A stretch of DNA of 64,000 nt from assembly GCA_004193205.1 (NCBI GenBank), contig RZUM01000015.1:1-64000 (forward strand). Reading direction: 5' to 3'. The translations under genes were made by a program, and so were the position numbers. Below, one piece after another: positions 17,288 through 26,442 of the stretch. The stretch is from Gordonia sediminis (GTDB taxonomy: Bacteria > Actinomycetota > Actinomycetes > Mycobacteriales > Mycobacteriaceae). A model generated the notes under the pieces. That model did no database searches. It had not been told where the DNA came from and saw only the letters and a program-made list of their open reading frames with translations. Position 1 is the first letter of the stretch; every line of letters starts with the position of its first letter.

Positions 17288-17680
17288 TCCGCCCGCGACG
17301 ACACGTCACAGTTCCGCGGACCATCGAACATGGATTGACGTTATCGGCGTGAAGTCAACTGGGTCTATCGCCTGTTCGGGCCAATCCGGGACCCACTTTC
17401 AATCCGTCGTCCGCGTTCCGCGGAACGCCCCGCCGCACGGCTCAGAGGTTGTCTTCGATCACTGGCTGTGCAACCGGCTGCCGAGCGTTCCGCGGAACGT
17501 CCGGAGCACTACTTCCCAGTCGGGATCACCCCGCTCAGCACCCTTGCGCCACCCCCAACCGGGGCGCACGATTATCCATGGAGTGGCTGCGGCCACGGGC
17601 CGTCGGTTGCCGACGGGACCTGCGACGGGTCGGCCACCGCCGATGATCTCACTGCGGGCGAGGTCCGCAAGGAGGCAACC
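17288..17680. other. Intergenic region with palindromes and a duplicated promoter segment
   Basis: This 393-base stretch has no convincing gene. It holds two copies of the GCGTTCCGCGGAACGC-type palindrome and, from about 17560, a segment that recurs before the next paralogue (about 18392-18507), including GTGGCTGCGGCCACGGG and GACGGGACCTGCGACGGGTC. The latter segment probably carries the promoter of the following gene. Confidence 0.6.
17413..17500. repeat. Two copies of palindrome GCGTTCCGCGGAACGC
   Basis: A perfect 16-base palindrome lies at 17413-17428. A second copy with the core CGTTCCGCGGAACG lies at 17486-17499. The same core recurs at 42.5-43.8 kb, always outside confident genes. Confidence 0.9.
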
Positions 17681-18283
17681 ATGTTTATCCAACTCATTCA
17701 AGGAAAGGTCGGCGACGCCGACGGGCTCCAGAAGTGTCTCGACCGGTGGGATACGGAACTGAAGCCCGGTGTCACCGGATACCTCGGAACCACCTATGGC
17801 ACCACCGACGACGGCATGTTGGTGGCGCTCGCACGCTTCGACTCCGCTGAATCTGCTCGTCGCAACAGTGATCGCCCCGAACAGGGCGAATGGTGGGCCG
17901 AGACGGAGAAATGCTTCGACGGTGAAGTGACGTTCATGGACTGCCCGAACGTGAAGGAATGGTTGGGCGGCGGCTCGGATGACGCCGGCTTCGTCCAGAT
18001 CATGGAGGGACACAGCACCAACATCGCCCGGATGAACGAGATCCTCGATTTGACCGCAGACCGCGTCCACGAGGGCCGCCCGGAAATCATCGGCGCCGTC
18101 TTGTGCTCCGACGATGGCGACTCCTATGTCGAGGCGGTGTACTTCACCTCCGAGGCCGAGGCGCGCGAAGCCGAGAAGATGGAGATCCCCGACGACATCC
18201 GGTCGCTGTTCGAGGAGGAAATGCAATTGGCCGGCGACATCACCTACTACGACCTGCACCAGCCGCACCTGGTGTCCGCGTAG
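17681..18283 (+). CDS. ABM-like (dimeric alpha-beta barrel) protein, copy 1
   Basis: This 200-residue protein begins MFIQLIQGKV and includes GYLGTTYG and the LVALARFDSAESARRN strand-helix step, the pattern of antibiotic-biosynthesis-monooxygenase-like ferredoxin-fold domains. The second half (AGFVQIMEG to YVEAVYFTSEAEAREAE) looks like a repeat of the same fold. AAGGAGG precedes the ATG at 17681; the longer reading runs through the upstream repeat region. The next gene is a clear paralogue. The catalytic role is unknown; such folds also serve as heme or small-molecule binders. Confidence 0.8.
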   Translation: MFIQLIQGKVGDADGLQKCLDRWDTELKPGVTGYLGTTYGTTDDGMLVALARFDSAESARRNSDRPEQGEWWAETEKCFDGEVTFMDCPNVKEWLGGGSDDAGFVQIMEGHSTNIARMNEILDLTADRVHEGRPEIIGAVLCSDDGDSYVEAVYFTSEAEAREAEKMEIPDDIRSLFEEEMQLAGDITYYDLHQPHLVSA

Positions 18284-18318
18284 GCGACAGCACCCACCCC
18301 GCCCTCGGCAGATTGTCT

Positions 18319-18349
18319 GAATCCAGCTCCGGTTTTCGGAGCTGGATTC
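18319..18349 (+). terminator. Hairpin, REP-like terminator copy 1
   Basis: GAATCCAGCTCCG and CGGAGCTGGATTC form a perfect 13-base stem around GTTTT. It follows copy 1 of the ABM-like gene by 36 bases. It has no long T tract. Close relatives occur at 19159 and 21009. Confidence 0.75.
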
Positions 18350-18507
18350 GCACGATTTGCCACCTTGTACCTTGCGTCGCCTCGAACTGCGGGCGCACGA
18401 TTATCTGTGGAGTGGCTGCGGCCACGGGTCGTCGGGATGACGACGGGACCTGCGACGGGTCGGCCACCGTCGATGACTCACTGCGGACTATCCGCATGGA
18501 GGCAGTC

Positions 18508-19122
18508 ATGTTCATCCAACTCATTCAAGGAAAGGTCGCCCACGCCGACGCACTCCAGAAGTGTCTCGACCGGTGGGAAGCGGACCTGATGCCGGGTGCG
18601 ACCGGCTACCTCGGCACCACCTACGGCATCACCGACGACCGCACACTCGTCGCTCTCGCCCGCTTCGAATCTGCGGACGCGGCCCGACGCAACAGCGAGC
18701 GTCCCGAGCAGGTCGAGTGGTGGGCCGAGACGAAGAGATGCTTCGGCGGACTGGTCACCTTCATGGACTGCCCGGACGTCATGGAATGGATGGGTGGCGG
18801 CTCCGACGACGCCGGGTTCGTCCAGATCCTGGAGGGAGAGCACTGCGACGTCGGCAGGCTGCGCGAACTGCGTGAGAGGACCCAGACGATCGCCGCCGAC
18901 CGCATCCACGAGGCCCGCCCGGAGATCATCGGCTCCGTTCTGTGCAGTGGCGTCGGTGCTTCGTACATCGAGGCGGTGTACTTCACCTCCGAGTCCGAGG
19001 CACGCGAGCACGAGCACATCGAGATCCCCGACGACCTGCGATCGCTGTTCGAGGAGGAAATGACGCTGATGGGCGACGTGGAGTACTTCGACCTGCACCA
19101 TCCGCATCTGGTGTCCGCGTAG
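18508..19122 (+). CDS. ABM-like (dimeric alpha-beta barrel) protein, copy 2
   Basis: This 204-residue paralogue of the gene at 17681 keeps the same ends (MFIQLIQGK and HPHLVSA) and most of the middle (MDCPDVMEW, GGGSDDAGFVQI). It differs by a few substitutions and a four-residue insertion near RERTQTIAADR. The ATG at 18508 follows GGAGG. The duplication covers promoter, gene and terminator hairpin, so both copies are probably expressed under similar control. Divergence is clear but moderate, so the event is not recent. Confidence 0.8.
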   Translation: MFIQLIQGKVAHADALQKCLDRWEADLMPGATGYLGTTYGITDDRTLVALARFESADAARRNSERPEQVEWWAETKRCFGGLVTFMDCPDVMEWMGGGSDDAGFVQILEGEHCDVGRLRELRERTQTIAADRIHEARPEIIGSVLCSGVGASYIEAVYFTSESEAREHEHIEIPDDLRSLFEEEMTLMGDVEYFDLHHPHLVSA

Positions 19123-19158
19123 GCGACAGCACCCACCCCGCCGCTCGGCGGATTGATC

Positions 19159-19188
19159 GAATCCAGCTCCGATTTCGGAGCTGGATTC
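19159..19188 (+). terminator. Hairpin, REP-like terminator copy 2
   Basis: GAATCCAGCTCCG and CGGAGCTGGATTC pair perfectly around the four-base loop ATTT. It follows copy 2 of the ABM-like gene by 36 bases, the same spacing as at copy 1. Confidence 0.75.
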
Positions 19189-19291
19189 ATACGATTCGGG
19201 GTCACCTCGGGCCACCCACTGTCGGCTACAACCATGGTGCGCACTTGTCAGAATTGGTTGTTGGCCTTTCTGAGCGAAGTATGCTAGCTGC

Positions 19292-20257
19292 ATGGTATCG
19301 GTCGCAGCAGTCCTGATGGACGCGGGTGTTCGCGTCATCGGCGGCTCCCCCAAGCGCATCGAGTACCTCCACGACGGACACTCCGTCACGGCTGACATCG
19401 CCAGGTACGACACCCTGCCGCGAACGATTCGCCGCGACGCCGGCCTCGACGAGCGGTTGCTGGTCGTGTGCGCGTCAGCTTCCGACCGGGCTCGGACCGC
19501 TGCGCTCGCCCGACCGCACACCGACCTCGTCATCGCCGAGCCCCGCGAAGTCGTGCTCAGCGGCCACACGTATCAACGTGCCGAACGCCCAAATGCTGCA
19601 AGCCCTTCGACGGCATTCGGCCGCGCGGCGGTCGAACGTGTTGTCGTGCTGTCGTCACAACCCATGCGTCAGGCAGACGTCGCGGCGGCGGCCGGGATCA
19701 CTCAGCAGGCAGTATCAAAGATCCTCGCGCGCAGCGGATTAACGGGAAGACCATTGTCGGCGTCGGAGCGTGAGCGCGTTCTGGACGGCTGGATGGAGCA
19801 GTACCGGCCGACGGTGGAGCAGACGTATTGGTACGGGCTCGAGAGTCCGGTCGACCAGGTGCGAGCCGTTGTCGAATACGCGCGCGAGCTGACCGTGCAC
19901 ACCCAGGTCGGTGGCGAGATCGCCGCCGACCTGACCCGGCCGTGGCGCGTGCCCACCCGCGGCCTCGTCTACGCCGACGAACTGATCGATCTGACGCCGA
20001 TCGGCCTGGTCCCGGCCGGAGCCGACGACGCGACGCTGGTGCTGCAGGTCAGCGAGGACCGGACGGTCGCGCGCACTGCCCGCTGGTGGACGAATCACGC
20101 TGGACCGTTTGGAGAGCTTGGCGACGTTGTGGATCCGGTGATTGCTCTGTGGGACTTATCCACAGGTCGCGACCCCGGCGACGGCGCAGTCGACGAATTG
20201 CGTGCTTGGATCATCACTCATGGGGGTAGAGATAGTTTCGGGGTCTCGCGCCGATGA
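19292..20257 (+). CDS. HTH-containing probable antitoxin of an AbiE-like pair
   Basis: This 321-residue protein has a helix-turn-helix near residues 130-150 (RQADVAAAAGITQQAVSKIL). Beta-rich regions lie on both sides. Together with the following nucleotidyltransferase-like gene it matches the layout of type IV AbiEi/AbiEii pairs, in which the AbiEi-type partner represses the operon and counteracts the toxin. The reading ends 38 bases inside the next gene, which indicates coupling. Family assignment rests on layout more than on motifs. Confidence 0.55.
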   Translation: MVSVAAVLMDAGVRVIGGSPKRIEYLHDGHSVTADIARYDTLPRTIRRDAGLDERLLVVCASASDRARTAALARPHTDLVIAEPREVVLSGHTYQRAERPNAASPSTAFGRAAVERVVVLSSQPMRQADVAAAAGITQQAVSKILARSGLTGRPLSASERERVLDGWMEQYRPTVEQTYWYGLESPVDQVRAVVEYARELTVHTQVGGEIAADLTRPWRVPTRGLVYADELIDLTPIGLVPAGADDATLVLQVSEDRTVARTARWWTNHAGPFGELGDVVDPVIALWDLSTGRDPGDGAVDELRAWIITHGGRDSFGVSRR

Positions 20258-20972
20258 TGCGGGGCTGATCGCGCTCAAGGATCTGACCAAAGCGGCGGGC
20301 GGCATTGACCACCGAGTGATCGGTGGACACATGGTCCGGCTGTTGACCTATGTCTACAGCCACACCACTGCCACTCCTCGGCTGACCGTCGACGCCGACG
20401 CCGGCATCAGCGAGCCTGTGGCCGCCGCGGGCGAGCTCGGGCGCGGTCTCATCGCGCTCGGCTACCGCGGCGAGATCGGCAATCGGTATGTCCGCAACCT
20501 CGGCGGTGACCAGCGGGCGGCCATCGACCTGCTCGTCCCCGCGTCGGCGGAACCAGATCCTCAGGTGCTCGGCGGACGCGCTTTCGATGCCGCTCCAGGG
20601 TTACGGTTTGCGTTCGCCTGCAAGCCGATCCGCGTCGAGGTGCGAGCGAGACTCTCAACGGGTGACATCGTCGAGTGCGCTCCTCTGGTGCCCGACCTCG
20701 AGCCGGCGGTCGTGTTGAAGTTGCTGGCAACGCAGCGACGCGCTGCGGCGAAGGACAGGGCGGACCTGCAGGTGATGCTCGAAATCGTCGAGGCCGGCTT
20801 GGAGCCGGTGACTGGACCATGGCGCTTGAGTGACCCGACCGCCACGAGCAATGGGGAACGCCGAGATGCGGCACGGGCCGCGCAGGCGTTGCGAAAGGCA
20901 CCGCGCACGATAACGCCGGTCCGACTGAAGGCACTACTCGTGCGCCACGTCGCCGCACCTGGACTGCTCTGA
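20220..20972 (+). CDS. Nucleotidyltransferase-fold protein, probable AbiEii-like toxin
   Basis: This 250-residue protein shows LTVDADAG followed later by AIDLLVP, which fits the two metal-binding strands of a minimal nucleotidyltransferase. A C-terminal helix with VLKLLATQRRAAAKDRADLQVML follows, a pattern common in AbiEii/DUF1814-like proteins. The ATG at 20220 lies inside the end of the previous gene. Such toxins transfer nucleotides onto RNA in known systems; here that is inference. A hairpin of the local REP-like family closes the locus. Confidence 0.6.
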   Translation: MGVEIVSGSRADDAGLIALKDLTKAAGGIDHRVIGGHMVRLLTYVYSHTTATPRLTVDADAGISEPVAAAGELGRGLIALGYRGEIGNRYVRNLGGDQRAAIDLLVPASAEPDPQVLGGRAFDAAPGLRFAFACKPIRVEVRARLSTGDIVECAPLVPDLEPAVVLKLLATQRRAAAKDRADLQVMLEIVEAGLEPVTGPWRLSDPTATSNGERRDAARAAQALRKAPRTITPVRLKALLVRHVAAPGLL

Positions 20973-21005
20973 CGTCGGTGGCCGATATCGATCGCACTCC
21001 CGACA

Positions 21006-21052
21006 GATCGTATGAATCCAACTCCGATCTCCGGAGCTTGATTCATACGATT
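21006..21052. terminator. Hairpin, REP-like copy 3, between convergent genes
   Basis: ATCGTATGAATC and GATTCATACGAT pair, with CTCCG/CGGAG inside, giving a long imperfect stem. The inner part matches the hairpins at 18319 and 19159 (ATCCARCTCCG). It lies between the end of the AbiE-like pair and the acyltransferase and could stop transcription from both sides. Confidence 0.7.
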
Positions 21053-21079
21053 CTTTGCGCAGGCCCCGAGGACACGCCG

Positions 21080-23167
21080 TCACCCAGCGCGATAATCAAA
21101 CCCCGCAGAATCCAACTGCTTGACCAGCGCCGGTTCCAGCACCTCCGCCGCCGTCGCGGTGAGGTGCGATTCGTCGCGGTAGAAGAGGATCTTGTTGCGC
21201 GCCGGGAAGCATGTGTTGCCATCGCACAGAAGGTCATTCACCGACACTGTGATGATGCGGTCTTTGCCCTTTCCGGGCGGCATCTCGAGGATCGGTTCGA
21301 AACGCGGGTAGTCGTCGAACGCGAAATCGCATTTGTTCCAGTCGTCCATCGCGCCCGACATGCAGTCGGCGATCTGGAAACCCGGGTATGGGGTGTCGGC
21401 GATGTAGACGAGTTGCGCACCGGTGGAGCGCAACGTCGTCAGTGTGTCGTCCCACGCCTGCTCGGCGGTCTCCCGTTTCGGCACATACGTCGAGAGTGAC
21501 GACACGAAGATGATCTTCGGCTTCAACGCGACGATCTGCTCGAGCGCATCCCGACGCCAGTCCAGGCAGTCCTGCTTCACAAAGGGATCGGGAAGCCCGC
21601 GCTGCGGCGGCAGATTCTGCGCTGGGCACGCGGCCTTGGTGAACTGATGGATCTGCCAGCCGTGCTGGGAGCCGATGTCGCGGATCGACTCAACCCACTG
21701 TTCGGCGTGACTGTCGCCGAACAGGACCACCGGGACGCCGGCGTCGGGCCCGAAGACGCAGGACTGCGACGGGACCCGATCCCCCACCGGCACCAGGCAT
21801 GCGTTCGGTTCGGGCCGGTCGTCGTAGGCCTGGAACGGGTTGGGCACCATCGCCCCCGACATCTCGGTGTTCTCCACCCCGAACACCGACTGATAGCTCA
21901 ACGACGCGTTCGCCACGGTGTCCTGACTGGCCACCTTCACCGTGGCGACACCGACCCCCATCGTCACCACGAGCCCGACGACGATGCCGGTCACCCCCAC
22001 CGAGATCGACGCCGAGGCGTTGCGCCGCAGTTCTTTATTGCCGATGATCGGTTCTTCGAACAGCATCGTCGAGGCGGTCGCGATGCCCAGCGCCACCGCG
22101 GCCACCGCGAGCAGCGCGGGCCACGACGTGATGCCGGTCGCCTCCTCGAACAGCAGAATCGCCGGCCAATGCCACAGGTACCACGCGTAGGAGACCCGTC
22201 CCAGGAACCGCAACGGCGGGGTGTCGAGCACACGGCCGACGAACGGGAGACCGGTCCCGGCCATCTGCCCCGAGGCGATGATCAGCGCCGCCGCTCCGGT
22301 CGGCAGCAGCGCGGCGGTGCCCGGATACGGCGTCTGCGTGTTGATGGCGATCGCCGCGTACAGCAGGCCTGCGAGCCCGAGCCATCCGACGACGAGTGCG
22401 ATCGGTGTGTTCAGCTTCGCCGTCCGGCCGCGTCCGATCAACGCGGGTGCGACCACGGCCAGCAGGCCGCCGACCCCGAATTGCCATGCGCGGCTGTAGG
22501 TCGCCATGTAGGCGGCGGCCGGATCGCGCGGCGTCAGCCAGATCGCGGCGAACAGCGACGCCGCGGACACCAGCCCGACGACGATGCCGACCGACATCCG
22601 CATCGGCAGCCACCGCCGTAGCGGCGTCTTCGCGACGAGTACGGCCGCGGCGAAGATGGTCAGCGGCCACACGAAGTAGAGCTGTTCCTCGATCGAGAGC
22701 GACCAGAAGTGCGCGGCGAGACTGCCGTCCATCGCGCCGGCCAGATAGTCGGCGTTCTGCGCCATGAAATGCCAGTTCGCCAGCTGGGCGGCGGCGGCCA
22801 GCAGATCGATGGCCTGTTTGAACACCTTCAGTAGCGGCATCGTCAGTGCGGCACCGATGATCGACACCACGATCACCAGGGCCGCGGCCGGGATGATCCG
22901 CCTCGCGCGGCGCGCGTAGAACCCGCGGAAAGAGATGGTCTGGTTCTTCTCGTACTCCCGGATCAGGCCCCGTGTGATGAGGAAGCCGGAGATCACGAAG
23001 AACACGTCGACGCCGATGAAGCCGCCGGTGACGAACGGGACGTGGGCGTGGAACAGCACCACGAGCAGGACGGCGACGCCGCGCAGCCCGGCGATGTCGT
23101 CGAAGAACCGCGGCGCGGTGGTCTGGGGCCGGTCGTCGCGGCGCGGTGGGGCGTCGGTCACCGTCAC
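21080..23167 (-). CDS. OafA-type acyltransferase with C-terminal SGNH domain
   Basis: This 695-residue protein starts with an acyltransferase-3 domain (LRGVAVLLVVLFHAHVPF, GVDVFFVISGFLITRG), giving about ten transmembrane segments. A C-terminal extracytoplasmic SGNH domain follows, with FGDSHAEQW and DESHLTA. Such proteins O-acylate surface glycans. The GTG at 23167 overlaps the glycosyltransferase stop by 4 bases (GTGA); a GTG at 23161 is also possible. The frame reads on far upstream inside the glycosyltransferase gene, but that part is a shadow. Coupling to the glycosyltransferase suggests it modifies the polymer that enzyme makes. Confidence 0.88.
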   Translation of the reverse strand: MTVTDAPPRRDDRPQTTAPRFFDDIAGLRGVAVLLVVLFHAHVPFVTGGFIGVDVFFVISGFLITRGLIREYEKNQTISFRGFYARRARRIIPAAALVIVVSIIGAALTMPLLKVFKQAIDLLAAAAQLANWHFMAQNADYLAGAMDGSLAAHFWSLSIEEQLYFVWPLTIFAAAVLVAKTPLRRWLPMRMSVGIVVGLVSAASLFAAIWLTPRDPAAAYMATYSRAWQFGVGGLLAVVAPALIGRGRTAKLNTPIALVVGWLGLAGLLYAAIAINTQTPYPGTAALLPTGAAALIIASGQMAGTGLPFVGRVLDTPPLRFLGRVSYAWYLWHWPAILLFEEATGITSWPALLAVAAVALGIATASTMLFEEPIIGNKELRRNASASISVGVTGIVVGLVVTMGVGVATVKVASQDTVANASLSYQSVFGVENTEMSGAMVPNPFQAYDDRPEPNACLVPVGDRVPSQSCVFGPDAGVPVVLFGDSHAEQWVESIRDIGSQHGWQIHQFTKAACPAQNLPPQRGLPDPFVKQDCLDWRRDALEQIVALKPKIIFVSSLSTYVPKRETAEQAWDDTLTTLRSTGAQLVYIADTPYPGFQIADCMSGAMDDWNKCDFAFDDYPRFEPILEMPPGKGKDRIITVSVNDLLCDGNTCFPARNKILFYRDESHLTATAAEVLEPALVKQLDSAGFDYRAG

Positions 23168-25062
23168 GCGGTGTCCCAGGGCAGCATGATGTCGAACCAG
23201 CCCATCGCCAGCGCCCCGATGAACAGGATCGCCGACGTGTAGCCGACCACCTCCCACACGGTGATCCGGTTCCAGTTCGGCCCGATCGGACGCTTGTCGG
23301 TCGGGTGGATCGGCTCGTGGTCGTCGGGGAGGGCGTGACGGCGGAGTCGCCGGACGGCCACGTCGGGCTCCGACGGGCCGACGGTCTTCGCCGGCAGCAG
23401 CACCTTGGCGAACTCGTACACGAGCGGCACGACGAGGTAGGTGTAGGCGAGCACGAACCCGCACATCATCCAGAACTTCCACAGCCCGTAGTTGCCGACA
23501 TCGAGGATGATCAGCACCCAGAACGCCGCGAGCGATCCGCCGAGCACGACGAACCCGAGCCAGCTGATCGACCGCGCCAGCGAATTGGATTTTCCGACGG
23601 CACCGGTCGGCACCCAGCCGATCTCCCGGCCGATCAGTTTGTGCCCGATCGCGATGGTGTGCGCGAAGCTGTAGGCGATCTGGATGCGCAGCACCTCGAA
23701 GCGCCATCGGGTGCGCGAGACCAGCGGGAACAGCACCACGTAGACCCACAACCCGAGCAGGAACGGCACGAGTTGCCTCGGCTGCACGTCGTCGGGGAAG
23801 AACGCGGCCATGATGATGCCGGGCAGGAACAGCAGGAACACGTTCATCGCGGTCGTCAGGTAGTAGAGGACACCCGCCCAGTTCGCGATCGTCTGCAGCA
23901 GCGACGCCCGCCGTCGTCGTGGAATGGCCGCGTTCGTCAGCCGCGACAACGACCCCTGACACCACCGGTACTGCTGGTTGAGGAAGCCGGCGAGGTCGGT
24001 CGGGCACAGTCCCCGCGACAACACGACGGGCACGTACCGGATCGTGAAGCCGGCCTGCTGCACGTGGCGGCCGGTGTGCAGGTCCTCGCTGTGCTCGATC
24101 TCCGCGAAGCCGCCGACGCGGTCGAGTGCGCTGCGCCGGTAGACCGCCGAGGTGCCGACGCAGTTCGCGGCGCCGATGCGGTCCCGCGACGGCTGCACCC
24201 AGCGATAGAAGTACTCCTGCGTCGCGCCGGCAGTGCGCTGGATCCAGTTCATCGCCTCGGTCGTCGCGAACGTCTGCGGGCTCTGCACGATCGCGACCTG
24301 CGGGTCGTCGAGGTAGGGCACCAGATGCTGTAGGAAGTCGGGGCGCGGGCAGAAGTCGGCGTCGAAGATGACGATCAGGTCGCCGTCGCTGACGGAGTAG
24401 GCGTGGCGCAGGTTCCCCGCTTTGCGCAGGTGTCCGCGGTCGGGGCGGACAATGTATCCGAACCCGTAGTCGGCGGCCAGGGACGCGACGCTCTCGCGCG
24501 CGGCGTCGTCGAGGACGTGCACGGTGAGCCGTCCCGACCACCGCAGTTCGGCGATGTGGCGGTAGGTGGTGTTGAGGATCTCCAGGCTCTCACCGCAGGT
24601 GGGCAGGAAGATGTCGACGCTGGGCGGCCCGTCGTCGGGTGCCCATTCGGCCACCGTCTCCTGGTGCGACCGCCAGGTGATCCGTCGTTTGTTGACGCCG
24701 GTAATCGTCGAAAATGTGGTTCCGATCACATTTACCGCGAGCACGAAAAGCGCCGGCCACAACAGCCGATGATCGGTCGAGAATATGAACAGCGACCACC
24801 CGGCAAGTACAAAAGCGGCAATCAGGAACAGTTGCACCCAGCGCATTTGCGGGCCGAGATATTCGTAGATCTGCTCGTCGGTGGGCGCCGACACTGCCAG
24901 CGGGTTTGTTTCGGGCGCAGGCGGTTCGGCCTTTCGACGACGAACCTCCCCGATCGCCGAGATTGTGGCGTCGGGAGCCGCATCCACCAAAGGCGTGGTT
25001 TCCACACCTTGATCCCCCGTGACCACACCCACCGGACAAGAATCCGGTACCGATAACGGCAT
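23164..25062 (-). CDS. Family 2 glycosyltransferase, cellulose-synthase-like
   Basis: This 632-residue membrane protein carries the processive GT2 motifs: VHVLDDAARE, FDADFCPR (DxD), SEDLHTG (catalytic Asp region) and QQYRWCQG (QxxRW). Two transmembrane helices precede and about six follow the catalytic domain, as in BcsA-type synthases. No PilZ domain is visible. It probably polymerises and exports a surface polysaccharide from nucleotide sugars. The start is uncertain; 25062 is the longest reading and a GTG at 25026 has a better upstream purine run. Confidence 0.88.
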   Translation of the reverse strand: MPLSVPDSCPVGVVTGDQGVETTPLVDAAPDATISAIGEVRRRKAEPPAPETNPLAVSAPTDEQIYEYLGPQMRWVQLFLIAAFVLAGWSLFIFSTDHRLLWPALFVLAVNVIGTTFSTITGVNKRRITWRSHQETVAEWAPDDGPPSVDIFLPTCGESLEILNTTYRHIAELRWSGRLTVHVLDDAARESVASLAADYGFGYIVRPDRGHLRKAGNLRHAYSVSDGDLIVIFDADFCPRPDFLQHLVPYLDDPQVAIVQSPQTFATTEAMNWIQRTAGATQEYFYRWVQPSRDRIGAANCVGTSAVYRRSALDRVGGFAEIEHSEDLHTGRHVQQAGFTIRYVPVVLSRGLCPTDLAGFLNQQYRWCQGSLSRLTNAAIPRRRRASLLQTIANWAGVLYYLTTAMNVFLLFLPGIIMAAFFPDDVQPRQLVPFLLGLWVYVVLFPLVSRTRWRFEVLRIQIAYSFAHTIAIGHKLIGREIGWVPTGAVGKSNSLARSISWLGFVVLGGSLAAFWVLIILDVGNYGLWKFWMMCGFVLAYTYLVVPLVYEFAKVLLPAKTVGPSEPDVAVRRLRRHALPDDHEPIHPTDKRPIGPNWNRITVWEVVGYTSAILFIGALAMGWFDIMLPWDTA

Positions 25063-25111
25063 TGCAAACCCAGACAGGGCCGATCGAAAGCCGAGCGGCT
25101 ACCGTCATCGG

Positions 25112-26314
25112 GTGAGAATTCGGTTCGGCCTGATCGGCATTGCCTGCCTGGTGGTGGCGATTGTGGCCACCGGATGTGCGCAGCCGTCGTCGTCGGATTC
25201 CACCGATCGAACGACATCGTCGACGACGACCGACGACGCTGACCAGGCCCGCGGACAGATCGTGCGCACCGAGGCCGGCCTCGCAGCCTGGGCCGCCGCT
25301 CTGCCGACGGGCACCCGGACCTCGCGCATCACCTACCGGTCCACCTCGGGCCTCGACGACGCGTCCACCACCGTGACCGGCGCGGTGTTCGTCCCCGCCG
25401 GGGACCGGCCGTCCGGCGGCTGGCCGCTGATCGCCTACGCACACGGCACCACCGGCATCAGCCGCGACTGCGCCCCGTCCGATCAGCCCGACATGTTCGG
25501 CGACCTGCGGGCGGTGCGCGCCTTCCTCGACGCCGGCTACGCGGTGGCCACGACCGACTATCAGGGCCTCGGTGTCCGGACCGACGAGCCGGCGCCGCAT
25601 CCGTATCTCGAACCGCGGACCGCCGCCTACAACGTGATCGACGCGGTCCGCGCGGCACGCTCGATCGAGCCCACGATCGGTGCGACGTGGCTCGCGGTCG
25701 GGGCGTCGCAGGGCGGCGCGGCGGCGTGGTCGACGGCCGAGTCGTACGCCTCCTACGGCGAGGGCAGCGGGGATCTCGTCGGGGTCGTCGCGTCGGCGCC
25801 GTTGCTCGACGCCCGCTACCTGGTGGATGGCGCACAGACCAAGTCGCTGACCGTCGCGCAGCGTTACCTCTATCCCCTGCTGGTCAACGGGGTAGCGCAG
25901 GTGAACCCGCAGATCGATCCGGCCGACTACCTGCACGGGATCGACCCGCGCGATGCGTCGGCGCTGGCCTCCTGCGCGTCGGGACGGACCGCGCTCGCCC
26001 GTCAGCCCGCTCCCCCGGCAGCGTCGGCGTTGGTGGCGCCGTCGGCGGCCGCCGACGAACTGACCGCGGTCCTCGGCGAGTACGCGCTGCCGCGGGTCAA
26101 GACCGAGGTGCCGATCCTCGCGATCTACGGCAGCGAGGATCAGGTCATCCCGGCCGATGTGATGGAAGCCACACTGAAGCGGGGCTGCGCGCTCGGGGAT
26201 CGACTGGTCCGGGTGCGACGCGAAGGCCAAGGTCATTCGCTGGATCCGGGGCCGACGATGCCAACGTGGATGCGGGATCGGGTCGATGGCCGTCCGGTCG
26301 AATCCGATTGTTGA
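25112..26314 (+). CDS. Secreted lipoprotein lipase (LIP2-type alpha/beta hydrolase)
   Basis: This 400-residue protein starts with GTG in front of a signal peptide that ends VATGC, a lipobox. The hydrolase domain holds YAHGTTGI (oxyanion), GASQGG (nucleophile elbow), and GSEDQVIP plus GHSLD near the end for the Asp and His. This is the arrangement of secretory triacylglycerol lipases (LIP family) common in mycolic-acid bacteria. It diverges from the glycosyltransferase gene. It probably acts on lipid or acyl esters at the cell surface. Confidence 0.85.
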   Translation: MRIRFGLIGIACLVVAIVATGCAQPSSSDSTDRTTSSTTTDDADQARGQIVRTEAGLAAWAAALPTGTRTSRITYRSTSGLDDASTTVTGAVFVPAGDRPSGGWPLIAYAHGTTGISRDCAPSDQPDMFGDLRAVRAFLDAGYAVATTDYQGLGVRTDEPAPHPYLEPRTAAYNVIDAVRAARSIEPTIGATWLAVGASQGGAAAWSTAESYASYGEGSGDLVGVVASAPLLDARYLVDGAQTKSLTVAQRYLYPLLVNGVAQVNPQIDPADYLHGIDPRDASALASCASGRTALARQPAPPAASALVAPSAAADELTAVLGEYALPRVKTEVPILAIYGSEDQVIPADVMEATLKRGCALGDRLVRVRREGQGHSLDPGPTMPTWMRDRVDGRPVESDC

Positions 26315-26442
26315 GTCATTCGGAGGACACCGCGGTAACGCGGACCATGTGAATGCCCGCTATCGTGTCTCCCGTCAGATCCTGCATGGGAGATTTGTGG
26401 CGTCGACCGACGAAGCAAGGCAGGCGGGAAGAAGTCGGAGAG

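Noticed and set aside
23168-24541. Long minus-strand frame continuing upstream of the acyltransferase
   Set aside because: It is antiparallel-free shadow of the glycosyltransferase gene on the same strand; the translation is Arg/Pro-rich without motifs, whereas the other frame carries all GT2 motifs.
24590-26236. 548-codon minus-strand frame opposite the lipase
   Set aside because: Low-complexity Arg/Gly translation; the plus strand has lipobox, nucleophile elbow and catalytic His.
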